Shown piece by piece: positions 10,796-20,997 of a stretch of 64,000 nt of DNA. Numbering within the stretch: position 1 is the first letter of the stretch; the number at the start of each line of letters is the position of its first letter. Origin of the DNA: Diphasiastrum complanatum (taxonomy: Eukaryota; Streptophyta; Lycopodiopsida; Lycopodiales; Lycopodiaceae); assembly GCA_029204225.1 (NCBI GenBank), contig MU831916.1, positions 1 through 64,000 on the forward strand. The letters run 5' to 3'. Both the position numbers and the translations under genes were made by a program. The notes under the pieces are model-generated. The model saw only the letters and a list, made by a program, of their open reading frames with translations, made no database searches and was not told where the DNA came from.

Positions 10796-11668
10796 CTATG
10801 ATGATGTCCGTGGGAGTCTGCCAACTGACTGCAGCAGATCAGAAAGGTGAAGAGGTGGTGAGTCGGCTAATGAAGGGAGATGAGATGTAGCAGACCCAGC
10901 CACCGTCGCCCGTTGCAGAATAGATAGGGCCTGAGCACGTTGCAGGGCAATGGAAACACGTTGTTTGAAAGAAGTCACGAGAATAGAACCAGGAATACCT
11001 TGACGCTCTGCCGCCTGATGAGAACACATGCGAAGAAAATCCTCAAAGCATCGATGCAAGGTGCCATAAGTCTCAATAGCCAAGGGAAGGAAAGCATCAG
11101 TGGGGTGTCTGTCGGAGTAGTTTTTTTCCTTCTCTTATGCTGCCACGCCTGCCGCTTCTCTTGGTGTGAAGGTAGAGCGAGGCAATAGGTCACCACGTGT
11201 GGGATCAGCAACAACAACATCTACCAAAGTATGAAGCCCATCCCGAGAGAGGACAATGTCAACACGTCTGCTGGAAGAGTGGGACGTGGAAGAAGAAAAT
11301 ACATGAGACTGCTCTCTGAGGACATGGAATCCTCCATCTCTGGCTATAGCGGCTGCTGCATCTTTGACAGCATCATGCGTAGATGTGCGCTCACTCCTAG
11401 AAGGACAGCGGAGGAGGTGGATAGCAAGAGCATCAATAGGGTGACCACAAACACACCTGGAGAGACCCAAGACCGAAGGATGAGGAAGCCCCAAGCGAAG
11501 ACGAAGAGCAGTGGTGAAGATGGCGGAAGACAACCGGAAGGAAGGAATAACAGACCGAGCTGACAGCCAAGCCCCGACACTAGGACCCGTACAAGAAAGA
11601 AGCCGATCTCGATGCAACGCGGAAGGAGCCTCAAAGAGCATGCTGGAGAGGGGATGTTGTGCACGCAC
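10796..11668 (-). pseudogene. R2-like element, CCHC and restriction-like endonuclease part
   Basis: Continues the polyprotein after the frameshift: GPSVGAWLSARSV, then a CCHC motif CVCGHPIDALAIHLLRC, then the endonuclease core RRVDIVLSRDG...LVDVVVADPT. Next comes EKNYSDRHPTDAFLPLAIET, where basic and acidic residues follow the expected order. A TAA (AA-stop-EKEKNY, at 11135) breaks the frame once and probably replaces a CAA. The end is the TAG at 10796. The Asp residues of the VDIVL and VDVVVAD strands look intact. Confidence 0.78.
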
Positions 11669-12609
11669 TCCAAGAGGGTCTCTTGCAGGTGATCTGAACT
11701 GAAAGTGAGGAGTTGCTCAAAAGGAGAAAGACAAGCTTGAGTAGAGAGGGGGAGGAGCTCTCGCACAGCGATGAGGAGGTGCTGGAAAGGCAGAGAACTG
11801 CTATCCACATAAGCAATGCAATCCGCCAAGAGAGGGCGAAAGCCAGAAAGGAACCGAGAAGACAAAACAGGGGCGACAAGAGCCCAGCTCCCAAGAAAAG
11901 CTGCAGGTGCAAAAGAAACCGTAGAGAGAAGACCCACATCTCCACAAGAAATGGGTAACCGAGCCTGGTTTTGAGCTGAAAGGGTCTCCACACCATCCAA
12001 AGAACTTGGGCCCAAAAGGCGGCCAAAAACGTCCATAAGAGAGCTGTTAAAGGAAGAGAGGAGATGCAAAAAGTTCGAAGTAGGGGGGAAAGTCCGCAAC
12101 AGATAAGAAGGACGCTGGATAAAGCAAGACGTCAAGATGCCAAACGCGACCTGAGTGTCGCCCAACTGGGGAAGCAGATCTGAATGAGCAACATCCTCCT
12201 GGAGAGCCTCACCAAGAAAAGCAGAGCTGAAGGAAGCAGACCCAAAAGGAATACCCAGAATGCGAATGCCATCTGAAGGAGAAAGGAAACCTTGAGGAGG
12301 AACAAAGTCCGGGGGAAGACCTGCTGGAGACCACACTGAACACTTGCAAGGTTGAATAGACAAACCAAGAGAAGCCAGCTGCTCAGAGAAATGATGAAAT
12401 GTGAGGAGCACCGTAGGAGCAGGACCAACAATATGAGTGTCATCAGCAACCGAAGGAAATAAGCAGGAGGGAAAGGCCTCTGCAGAAGCTCGAAGTGCAC
12501 GGAAATGAGCCTGATCGAAGAGAGGACCAGCCAAAGGATCACCTTGACGAGGAGAATATGAAAATAGAGCCTTGGACGAGGGAAGCCCAAGTGAAAAGCT
12601 CTGAGGAAG
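11660..12609 (-). pseudogene. R2-like element, reverse transcriptase C-terminal half
   Basis: In frame with the zinc-finger part. Shows SPRQGDPLAGPLFDQAHFRA and then SVADDTHIVGP, the catalytic Asp-Asp box with Val in place of the usual Tyr/Phe. It continues through LGLSIQPCKCSVWSP and a GIRILGIPFGS thumb-type motif. The RT motifs that should precede RQGDPL are missing: only about 26 codons separate the TGA from that motif. The frame is lost near 11660, where homology shifts to the frame of the endonuclease part. An inactive RT. Confidence 0.8.
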
Positions 12610-12987
12610 TCAAGGGAAGAAATCTGCAGAGGGAGAATGGGGTGCAGAAAGAGGAGGGCCATCTTGAGACGACTGAAGCAGCGCAGGACAAGAACGCTGG
12701 TGACGGGCAAGACCTCCTATAGGAGAGAAGAAACAACCACAAGCATGGCAAGGAACCCGTTCAGGGGGTTGAGAAGGCAATGCAACAAGGGTCGAAGGAG
12801 ATTCACCAAGAGAGGGGGCAACAATGCCATGGGAAAAGGTGGGCGAAGGAGGAACATAGGGTGTTGTGGCAAGCGAGGAACCCAGCACAGCCTGACGCGA
12901 ATGAGGAGGGGAGTCAGGAGGGGGAGATACAGTTGAAGCAGGTCGTTTGAGACTCAGAGGACGAAGTAGGGAGATGTTCGAAGCCAT
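12610..12987 (-). pseudogene. R2-like element, N-terminal zinc-finger part
   Basis: Starts at ATG 12987 (MASNISLLRPL) and runs 125 codons to a TGA at 12610-12612. It is rich in Pro and Ser, with one zinc finger CHACGCFF-(spacer)-HQRSC of the C-X2-C-X12-H-X4-C type near residues 93-113. In R2-type proteins an N-terminal finger contacts target DNA. The frame after the TGA is the same one that carries the RT motifs, so the element once encoded one polyprotein. Confidence 0.75.
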
Positions 12988-13020
12988 GAGAACAACTGTA
13001 CAAAGGGAACCCTGTGATGG

Positions 13021-14559
13021 ACCACCTCACCAACTGAACCGAGATCTTTTTTATATTTTTTTGATTTTTCCTCACACGGAATGCCGTTAACCTCGATGGA
13101 GCCGTCGGCCATTGTAAACCTTTTGCAATAGATTCCGAAAAAATGTTATGAAAGCTCTACCAGTGCTCCTTTGCTCCCAAGTGAAAGAACTTCAGGTAGT
13201 TGCAGTCGGAACGGTACATCCTATAATTCTAAATATGATGGGAAGTACTTCTCAAGGTAGCCTCTACCAGCGACAAGCTTGCCCACAACCAAAAGTGCCC
13301 TAATACCTGTTGAAAATGATTGCTTGAGAAGCCCGAAGATACATAAAAGGCAGCTACAAATCTGAACCTAACTAGCTCACTCCATATGATATTCAACGAT
13401 GGTGTAGATGCTCCACGATGTGCTCAAATTTCTCTCAACTCAGATGAACAATGTAATTTGCTAGCAATTTTGCAAATCTTCATCTGCGCTCTGCTCTACT
13501 CTCTTCAAGAGTTGCAACTTTCAAAGTGCTTCCAAAGATCTCCAAAGCACCAACGTAGATTATGAATGAAGCCTCTGAACCTGCTTGCGCTACTCCACCT
13601 CTCTATAGAGCTTTTGGAATCGCTGTTGTAGCAAACTGGATAACTATGTTCTCCTCATTAACTTCTCAATCTCATAGAAGTTATCTTACTTGCATTATGA
13701 TATTACAACAACTGATATAAAATTGAAAAGGGTGTCGACTTGACCTGCTGCAGTTCCTTGTTGTCTCCAATCAAATGATGCTCCTTTGACTCTCCTCTAT
13801 AAGCTACTTTGCACATTCCAAAAGCATATCGTTTGTCATCTCTGATGAGCAATTGCATAGCCTGTATAAAACTTGTTATTAACTTCTATTGGAGACTAGT
13901 TTTGTATACCAGATTTTGGATTGTTATCACATCATTTAGCTTGAAATAAGTAGTTCCTTGCTCTAACTCAGGACCTCAAAGGACGCGTTTAGGTGGTAGA
14001 TATCCAAAAAAACTGTCCAGTACTATCTTGATAATTACCACTGTGATTGACATGATTTTCTTTACTTTCACAAGCTCACTAATTTCCTAGTAAAATACTT
14101 TCCCTTCCAGACAACCCAATTTGTGTCCTTATCTTGGTGGTTTATGGCAGTGCAACTAACACTCACCACAACAACTGAGGGTGGACAACTTATTCATTTG
14201 TAAAATCGTGTTCGCATATCTGAAAATCTTCACATGAAATTTCGTTGTTTTATCATTATCATTGTTAAAAATACCACTTGTGTACGAAACTTGCATACAG
14301 AGATGGTGATTTAGATGAGTCTTTTGTACATCCTATTAGACACTTACAAGCATAGATCTATAAAGCTGACATACATGAGGACTGAGGCTCAACCTGAGGA
14401 AATCTTACTGCCACCATAAGACTATACCCTCACTGGATAAATAGCTAGTAGACATAATGACAAGTCAAAGAGCATCAAATGATTACGTTGTTTCTAATGT
14501 AGCAAATGCACAACCACATATAACTCCGACTCAGATCTAGACTCCCGTGACAAGGTAAC
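13021..14559. other. Unassigned non-coding stretch
   Basis: No recognisable gene, RNA or mobile-element domain. A 50-codon minus frame from ATG 13112 (MADGSIEVNGIPCEE) has a favourable start context and ends inside the 5' end of the R2-like element; it is noted only. The rest is AT-rich with many stops. Confidence 0.35.
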
Positions 14560-15047
14560 ATGCAAGCCCACACACACTCATGCAAACCAACACAAATAAT
14601 AAAGTGTCAAATACATGCCCATAAGTCGTATCCTGTTGTACCAACACCTGTGCCACCTGTAGATCCGCTACTACACTGCTGGTCACCAAATCAGGTCCCC
14701 GACCATGGCTCTACACCTGCAACTAAGATGCCCTCATGTCCAAGCATATCCAACTATCCAATAAGCCCTGAAAGATGATCTCCATCCATTCCCCATGCTC
14801 CAAGCACAAGAGTCTACCAAGGACTCAATGAATGAATGTACACAAACCTCACCATAGGCTATACCTGAGTAGCTCGCCTATCTCCCAGAGATACTGATGA
14901 TAGTCTGCCTCTCCTACATCCCATGTAGGCCCAACTTTCCATGCTTGACGTTGCCAACTCTGATTTGACCAGTATATAAGCCTCCCACCAAAGATCCTGT
15001 CTCACCAACACATCCATCATAGCGTCCAAGCGAAAGCAAATGCAAAG

Positions 15048-15720
15048 TAGATCCACTATTGTGATGAACAACTCACCCATGATCCATAACATATTAGGTA
15101 GGATAGCTCCAGAACCCTGTACCCTGTACCATCTGATCACCAAGTATCCATTACCCGCTAATAGCTCTCCAAGAATCTGTCCACCTGTAGTGCAACTAGA
15201 CTCCAACTGGATCTAACCAAAAGCTGCATCCTGCTTACCAAATAGTGATGGATAGAAACAACATGTGATGCCAACCTGGAGACTACCATGCATATAACCA
15301 TGCAGCTCACCTAATCACTCGCCAAAGTATCATTTGTCACTCCCTGAGCAACCATCTCCATCCCTGTTGGCTCACAACCATGGGCATGCTAGATCCACAT
15401 CACCCCGTAATGCACTCCATGCCCTCAGGATATGTACCACCACTAGGTACACTCCATGCCACTTACCTCCAAGTAGGCTTGACTCGTCCCTAGGTCACCA
15501 CATGATGCACCAGCTGAAGATTATCATCCATACATCAAATGACATATCATACCTAAGCAACTATAGCATCTCCCTGAGTGCCACCCCAATGGACTCGTCA
15601 TCCACATACTATGCTCACCTGATGTCTCTGATCCTGGTCACCATCCTACTAGACAAGCTGAACTCCAAAGCATCACCTGTTCCACCTGGCTCCCTGGCTA
15701 TGTGCCGCCCGACACCATGC
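15048..15720 (+). repeat. Dispersed repeat R, copy 2
   Basis: Direct-orientation match to 2806-3331, including AGTATCCATTACCC, AGAATCTGTCCACCTGTAGT and CGCCCGACACCATGCC (its last bases, 15705-15720). At 15721 it stops and gypsy-type sequence begins. Frames in the two copies (for example 14859-15206 minus and 15334-15927 plus) do not correspond, so the repeat is not coding as seen. Confidence 0.78.
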
Positions 15721-15758
15721 CAATTTATGTTCACTTATCGAAATTTGATGGTAGTCTT

Positions 15759-16440
15759 TGTAAAAATTATAGCAAATAAGGATCCTAAAACACTTGAAAT
15801 GATGAGGAAAACAATAGATTATGATTTCATAAGATTAGCACAAGTTGAACCATCAAAATCCATCAAAAATCTATGCTTGAACCTCACTAAATGGCCCAAA
15901 TCCTTGAAGAAGGCTTCACACGTGTGAAAGTACGGCCTCCCACAGTCTGAGTACTGTACACCAGACCTACATTCAATCCTATAATCATTAGTAATCACAA
16001 GTACTCAAACAATTATGAACATAGAGAGCAATTGCACCATTATGAGAGAAAAAACATGAAATTGCTTGATTGATTTTGGTGAGATATCATCACCTATATA
16101 TACATGATCCATCACGGTTTTGGGCAGGTATGAGTAGCCCTAAACCTATCCCTAATGCTAATTTTGGTGGATCTTTCATCCCTACCAAGTTAGGGTTGGA
16201 ATCTTGGAGATCCCTCAACAATGCAAAAATTACCAAAAATAGCTCCTATTTTTTCTCCCTTGTATCTAAGCATAATTTGGACTCATTCCAAAGGTTCTAA
16301 CACTTAGGTCTACTTGAGAACATCCTTATGAATGGAATCCTATGCTATTTGGCACGTGTGACAAGCCACATCATGACCATCTAACTATTTACAAGTCATA
16401 TGACCAAAACTAGTCAAGCTAGAATTGTGAATTTTTAACA
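15759..16440 (-). repeat. Copia A 3' LTR
   Basis: 682 bp; in element orientation begins TGTTAAAAATTC and ends AATTTTTACA. Carries the palindrome TTCACACGTGTGAA at 15915-15928 and a TATA-type CATGTATATATAGG stretch near 16090-16105 (minus), a plausible promoter. Confidence 0.97.
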
Positions 16441-16451
16441 CTCCTCCTCAC
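16441..16451 (-). promoter_or_regulatory. Polypurine tract of copia A
   Basis: GTGAGGAGGAG directly upstream of the 3' LTR in element orientation; start site for plus-strand DNA. Confidence 0.9.
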
Positions 16452-16454
16452 TAT

Positions 16455-19400
16455 CTAGCTTGGTTCAATCATTGCTTTACTAATCACTCCAAGTGATGAT
16501 CTGAACTTCATAAAATGTGTCTTTTGAAGTGGTTTAGTAAGTAGATCAGCTACACATTCATTGCTTGGAACATGCTCCAAAGCAATCTCCTTGGCTTGCA
16601 CCATTTCTCTCACAAAGTGATGGCATATCTCAATGTGCTTAGATCTTGCATGGAAGATTGGGTTAGATGCAAGGTGTTGGGCTGATATATTGTCATTGTA
16701 GATGATTGGTGCCTCCTCTGAATCCATGATCTTTAGCTCCACCAATAATCTCTTGATCCAAAGTACCTCCTTTGTAGTGGTTGTCAAAGCTTTGTACTCG
16801 GCCTCGGTTGAAGATAGAGATATAGTTTCTTGCTTTTTTGAAAGCCATGAAACCACACCTTCTCCTATGAAAGTTGAATAGGCACTTGTTGATTTCCTAT
16901 CCCTCTTGTCCCTTGCAAAATCTGAATCACTAAATGCATGAAGGTTAATCACATCTCCTCTATATAGAATCCCAAAATCCAATGTACCCGAGATGTATCT
17001 TAGAATCCTCTTAGCCTTTTTCCAATGGATATTCAATGGCTTTTGCATGGATTGGCTCAACCTACATACACTAAAGCTAAGATCTGGTCTAGTTATAGTG
17101 ATCCACATTAAGGAACCTATAAGTTGCCTAAACAAAGTGATGTCCATGAATGATCTTTCATCATCTTCATTTGGCACTTTTACATCTTGCTCCATTGGTG
17201 TGTCAACACTTTTGCATACTTCCATCTTAAACTTCTTCAAAAGACTTTGAGCATAGTTTACTTGACTTATAAAGATAAAATCAGACCCTCTAAGTACTTC
17301 TATGCCTAAAATGAAGTGAAGACACCCTAGATCTACCATCTTGAACTCTAAGGATAGATCTATCTTGAGTTTGTAGCCCTTGCTTGAGCTTGCATATCCA
17401 AGCATGATCCCTCTTGTGGAAGATGGATCCTCCTTGGTTCTTGTTTCCAATGGCACATGCACATAGCATATACACCCAAAAACTTTCAAGTGATTAAGAT
17501 TGGGTTTCTTTCCATACAACATCTCATAAGGAGTTTTGCCTTCAATTGCTTTGCAAGACACCCTATTCATCAAGTAGTTTGCACATACAAGAGACTCACC
17601 CCAAAAGGATTTGGGCAAACAAGCATCTAATCTTAAAGCCTTAGAACATTCACATAATGTTCTATTCCTTCTTTCAGCAACTCCATTTTGTTGAGGAGTG
17701 TAAGGACAAGAAGTCTCTTTCTTGATCCCTTCCTCCTCACAAAAGGCCTTGAACTCATTGGAGATGAATTCTCCACCATTGTCACTTCTAAGAATCTTGA
17801 TGCTATGATTATGATGCTTTTCCACAAACAACTTGAACTTTACAAAAGTATCAAATACTTGAGACTTGAAGGAAAGTAAGAACACCCAACAATATCTTGA
17901 GTAGTCATCAATGAAGGTTAAAAACATGGATGAACCTCCATTAGATTTGGTGCTAGCAATGTGCACATCCGAGTGTATGAGTTCAAGAGGATGAGATGAC
18001 TTTGTGATGGAGTTAGGAAACACATTCTTATGTGCCTTGGATAAGGCACAAGCTTCACAAACCTTGTCTTCCTTCCCAATAGACCTTGGTAGGCCTAAAG
18101 CATACTCCTCCTTGATCATAGCCTCTATGGAACCCGAGTTGACATGTCCAAGTCTTTTGTGCCATAAAGTAAAGGTAGATATCTTGCTCTTCTCGGCCAA
18201 CATGACAACATTAGTATCCACAAATGCATCCAGCTTATAAAGTTTGCCAAGTCTAGTGCCCTTAGCCACTATCTTACCCTTCTTCTTGATGAAACATTCA
18301 TTTGAAGCAAAGTCAACATTGAAACCATTGTCTACCATTTGGCCAACACTTAGTAGATTCTTTGTTATTGTAGGAATGTACAAAACACCTTCTATGTTGA
18401 TCTTTTTGGAAGATCCTAAGCAAAGGGGAATGCTACCAACTCCTTCAATTTTACAAGCTTCATCATTTGCTGTATAGATAGACTTTATAGGTCCATCATA
18501 AGATAAGAGAGAAGAGAAAAACTCCCTTTTACTAGTCATGTGTGAACTAGCACCCGAGTCAATCCACCAAGGATCTTCTCCTTTGAAGCTTGTTGAAGAA
18601 AATATGGACATCATGAGAGAGTCCTCATGTGAACTCTCCTCATCCTCCTCTTTGCTCATGTTGGCTTGGCTTTGATCTTGCTTCCTCTTGAAGCATTCCG
18701 AGGCATAATGCCCCATCTTGCTACAATAGTAGCACTTCACCTTTGATTTGTCCTTCTTGACTTTGGTGGTTGATGGAGATGCCTTTGGGGGTCCTTCTTG
18801 ATCCTCAAGCTTTGTAGACTTCTTGAATGTTGATCCTTTGCCTTTGGACTTGCCTTTGCCTTTGGTGAAGAGAGCTTGGTCATCTCCACCTTGGATGGAA
18901 AGCCTATCCATCCTCTCTTGCATTTGGCTCCTTCTTGATTCCTCGGCCATGAGTGTGCCTTGGAGTTCTTCAAGTATGGGTAGCTTACCCATAATTGCAT
19001 ATCCCTGAACCAAATTGTCAAATTCAAAGCTTAGTCCATTCAATATGAGTTGAACAAGCTCTTCATCCTTGATAGGGTCACCTATAAAGGCTAGCTCTTT
19101 GTTCAATTCCTTTACTCTTAGGACAAAAGTATGTGCACTCTCTCCTTTCTTTTGATAGCTTCTATAGATTTGATTCTTCAAAGCTAACATTCTAGTTTGG
19201 TTCTTGGATTCATAGACCTTTTGCAAAGTCTCCCAAGCATCTTGAGCTGAAGTGCAATCTCCTACCTCTCTTAAGAGTTCATTTGCAACATTCATTTTTA
19301 TGCAATGTAGTGCAACATTGCACCTCTTGATGTATTTGGCTTTTTCTTGAGGATGAATAGGTTCACCCTCCTTACCATTTACAATTTCCATCAGATCTTG

Positions 19401-19499
19401 CATGATCATGATAGATTCCATTCTAACTTTCCATATGGAATAGTTAGTTTTGTTGAGCCTTTCATTAGTATCCAAAAGATATGCATTTATAGATGCCAT
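16455..19499 (-). CDS. Copia A polyprotein with in-frame loss of the RT core
   Basis: A 1014-codon frame from ATG 19499 (MASINAYLLDTNERLNKTNY). Domains: gag/UBN2 about 15-200; zinc knuckle CYYCSKMGHYASEC 256-269; protease DSGASSHM 314-321; pre-integrase LWHKRLGHVN 445-454; integrase with HSDV near 509, SDNGGEF near 572 and PQQNGVAERRNR near 602, so the DDE triad is present. At about residue 712-720 (near 17345-17360) the sequence jumps from GYKLKIDLS to LEFKMVDLGCLHFILGIEV, skipping several hundred residues of hinge and RT including the YVDD box. The RT C-terminus (SVDTPMEQDV, ITRPDLSFSV) and RNase H (FSDSDFARD, SLSSTEAEY, IIYNDN, ARSKHIEI) follow in the same frame. Gag, protease, integrase and RNase H may be functional, but not RT. 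Confidence 0.92.
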   Translation of the reverse strand: MASINAYLLDTNERLNKTNYSIWKVRMESIMIMQDLMEIVNGKEGEPIHPQEKAKYIKRCNVALHCIKMNVANELLREVGDCTSAQDAWETLQKVYESKNQTRMLALKNQIYRSYQKKGESAHTFVLRVKELNKELAFIGDPIKDEELVQLILNGLSFEFDNLVQGYAIMGKLPILEELQGTLMAEESRRSQMQERMDRLSIQGGDDQALFTKGKGKSKGKGSTFKKSTKLEDQEGPPKASPSTTKVKKDKSKVKCYYCSKMGHYASECFKRKQDQSQANMSKEEDEESSHEDSLMMSIFSSTSFKGEDPWWIDSGASSHMTSKREFFSSLLSYDGPIKSIYTANDEACKIEGVGSIPLCLGSSKKINIEGVLYIPTITKNLLSVGQMVDNGFNVDFASNECFIKKKGKIVAKGTRLGKLYKLDAFVDTNVVMLAEKSKISTFTLWHKRLGHVNSGSIEAMIKEEYALGLPRSIGKEDKVCEACALSKAHKNVFPNSITKSSHPLELIHSDVHIASTKSNGGSSMFLTFIDDYSRYCWVFLLSFKSQVFDTFVKFKLFVEKHHNHSIKILRSDNGGEFISNEFKAFCEEEGIKKETSCPYTPQQNGVAERRNRTLCECSKALRLDACLPKSFWGESLVCANYLMNRVSCKAIEGKTPYEMLYGKKPNLNHLKVFGCICYVHVPLETRTKEDPSSTRGIMLGYASSSKGYKLKIDLSLEFKMVDLGCLHFILGIEVLRGSDFIFISQVNYAQSLLKKFKMEVCKSVDTPMEQDVKVPNEDDERSFMDITLFRQLIGSLMWITITRPDLSFSVCRLSQSMQKPLNIHWKKAKRILRYISGTLDFGILYRGDVINLHAFSDSDFARDKRDRKSTSAYSTFIGEGVVSWLSKKQETISLSSTEAEYKALTTTTKEVLWIKRLLVELKIMDSEEAPIIYNDNISAQHLASNPIFHARSKHIEICHHFVREMVQAKEIALEHVPSNECVADLLTKPLQKTHFMKFRSSLGVISKAMIEPS

Positions 19500-20297
19500 C
19501 TAGTCTCCTAATCAAGGACTTGACACAAATGAAGGTTACTTCTATTGATTTGATTGAAGGTCTACCTTATCCCACTTCTTAGGGACCTGAAAAGATCAGT
19601 AATAGACTTCCTATAAAGATCTAAGAATGATCTCTAACAAAATCAAATCATAGAATACTAGAAACAATGCACTTGCTTGATTGAAGTAGACAATACTAGT
19701 AGAATTGCCCCTCTTTCTATAAAGAACATTAAAGCTTCCAAATGATCTGATCAAGAGTGAATTTCAGCAACCTAATATACTTCCAAAATCACTTGTAAAA
19801 GATCTAAATGGAACTTAATGAGGATGCAACACAATCTACTATCCAATCACAAGCAAAAAATGATCAAAATTAATGAAAAATTGATCTAATTTGGTGCATA
19901 AGTCAAGCAATGGTTGGACTGAACCTAAATCACTTTAGGAGGTGCCTACTACACCTTAGAACAGCCTTGAAGAGTCCCCAAAACTCTGATCTTCCCTCTC
20001 CTTGAATGCTAGAAAGCCTTCTCTATGAAATCACCTCCAAAACTCGCTTAGAAATCAATGCTTGGAGCAAGCAAAACTTGCTATCTTGGTAATGTGAATT
20101 GAATTCAACTTTGCCTCTGGTTTTAGACACCTAAACACCTGCAAATGAAGTCACACAACACCAATCTCCAATGTATTTGACTCACTTTGAGTTCTAGAAT
20201 CAATACTAGTTGCTAAGATCCAATCTACACAAGATTTAGATCAAAAATTGTGATCAAATTGAATGCAAACCAAGGATTTAGCTCATTTCAACCTTTA
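19500..20297 (-). other. Copia A untranslated leader
   Basis: About 800 bp between the PBS and the gag ATG with no conserved frame; it would hold the packaging signal. Confidence 0.6.
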
Positions 20298-20310
20298 GGC
20301 TCTGATACCA
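20298..20310 (-). promoter_or_regulatory. Primer binding site, initiator tRNA-Met type
   Basis: TGGTATCAGAGCC immediately inside the 5' LTR, complementary to the 3' end of plant initiator tRNA-Met, as is usual in copia elements. Confidence 0.95.
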
Positions 20311-20992
20311 TGTAAAAATTACAGCAAATAAGGATCCTAAAACACTTGAAATGATGAGGAAAACAATAGATTATGATTTCATAAGATTAGCACAAGTTGA
20401 ACCATCAAAATCCATCAAAAATCTATGCTTGAACCTCACTAAATGGCCCAAATCCTTGAAGAAGGCTTCACACGTGTGAAAGTACGGCCTCCCACAGTCT
20501 GAGTACTGTACACCAGACCTACATTCAATCCTATAATCATTAGTAATCACAAGTACTCAAACAATTATGAACATAGAGAGCAATTGCACCATTATGAGAG
20601 AAAAAACATGAAATTGCTTGATTGATTTTGGTGAGATATCATCACCTATATATACATGATCCATCACGGTTTTGGGCAGGTATGAGTAGCCCTAAACCTA
20701 TCCCTAATGCTAATTTTGGTGGATCTTTCATCCCTACCAAGTTAGGGTTGGAATCTTGGAGATCCCTCAACAATGCAAAAATTACCAAAAATAGCTCCTA
20801 TTTTTTCTCCCTTGTATCTAAGCATAATTTGGACTCATTCCAAAGGTTCTAACACTTAGATCTACTTGAGAACATCCTTATGAATGGAATCCTATGCTAT
20901 TTGGCACGTGTGACAAGCCACATCATGACCATCTAACTATTTACAAGTCATATGACCAAAACTAGTCAAGCTAGAATTGTGAATTTTTAACA
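20311..20992 (-). repeat. Copia A 5' LTR
   Basis: 682 bp, 680 of 682 positions the same as the 3' LTR. It should drive transcription leftwards through the leader into the 1014-codon frame. The TATA-like element lies near 20645-20660. Confidence 0.97.
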
Positions 20993-20997
20993 GTCTT

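Larger units (their letters stand above)
10640..13020 (-). mobile_element. R2-like non-LTR retrotransposon, internally deleted
   Basis: Reading right to left: N-terminal zinc finger, then (after a deletion) RT motifs from RQGDPL onward, thumb region, CCHC motif, restriction-like endonuclease, and a 3' UTR of about 150 bp ending in AATAAATGCACCAAGG near 10640. This order is that of R2/NeSL-type elements with a C-terminal restriction-like endonuclease, not of L1/RTE elements with an N-terminal APE nuclease. The copy carries one internal deletion removing RT fingers/palm motifs before RQGDPL, one TGA, one frameshift and one TAA. The 5' and 3' ends are approximate. Confidence 0.82.
15759..20992 (-). 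mobile_element. Copia element A, young, RT-core-deleted
   Basis: A complete LTR structure of 5234 bp on the minus strand: two 682-bp LTRs, PBS, an 800-bp leader, one long frame, PPT, and the target duplication GTCTT (15754-15758 and 20993-20997). The LTRs differ at two positions (15770/20322 and 16308/20860), so insertion is recent. The frame lacks the RT catalytic core, making it a non-autonomous copy that would need RT in trans. Confidence 0.97.

Noticed and set aside
11231-12936. Several 80-110-codon plus-strand frames and a second minus-strand frame at 12132-12710
   Set aside because: They overlap the R2-like coding sequence in other frames; the RT, CCHC and endonuclease motifs fix the true frames.
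15334-15927. 197-codon plus-strand frame
   Set aside because: It crosses repeat R, the gypsy border and the LTR of copia A, so it cannot be one gene.
16070-16300. 76-codon frame present identically at 20622-20852
   Set aside because: Lies in both LTRs of copia A on the opposite strand; identity reflects LTR duplication, not a gene family.
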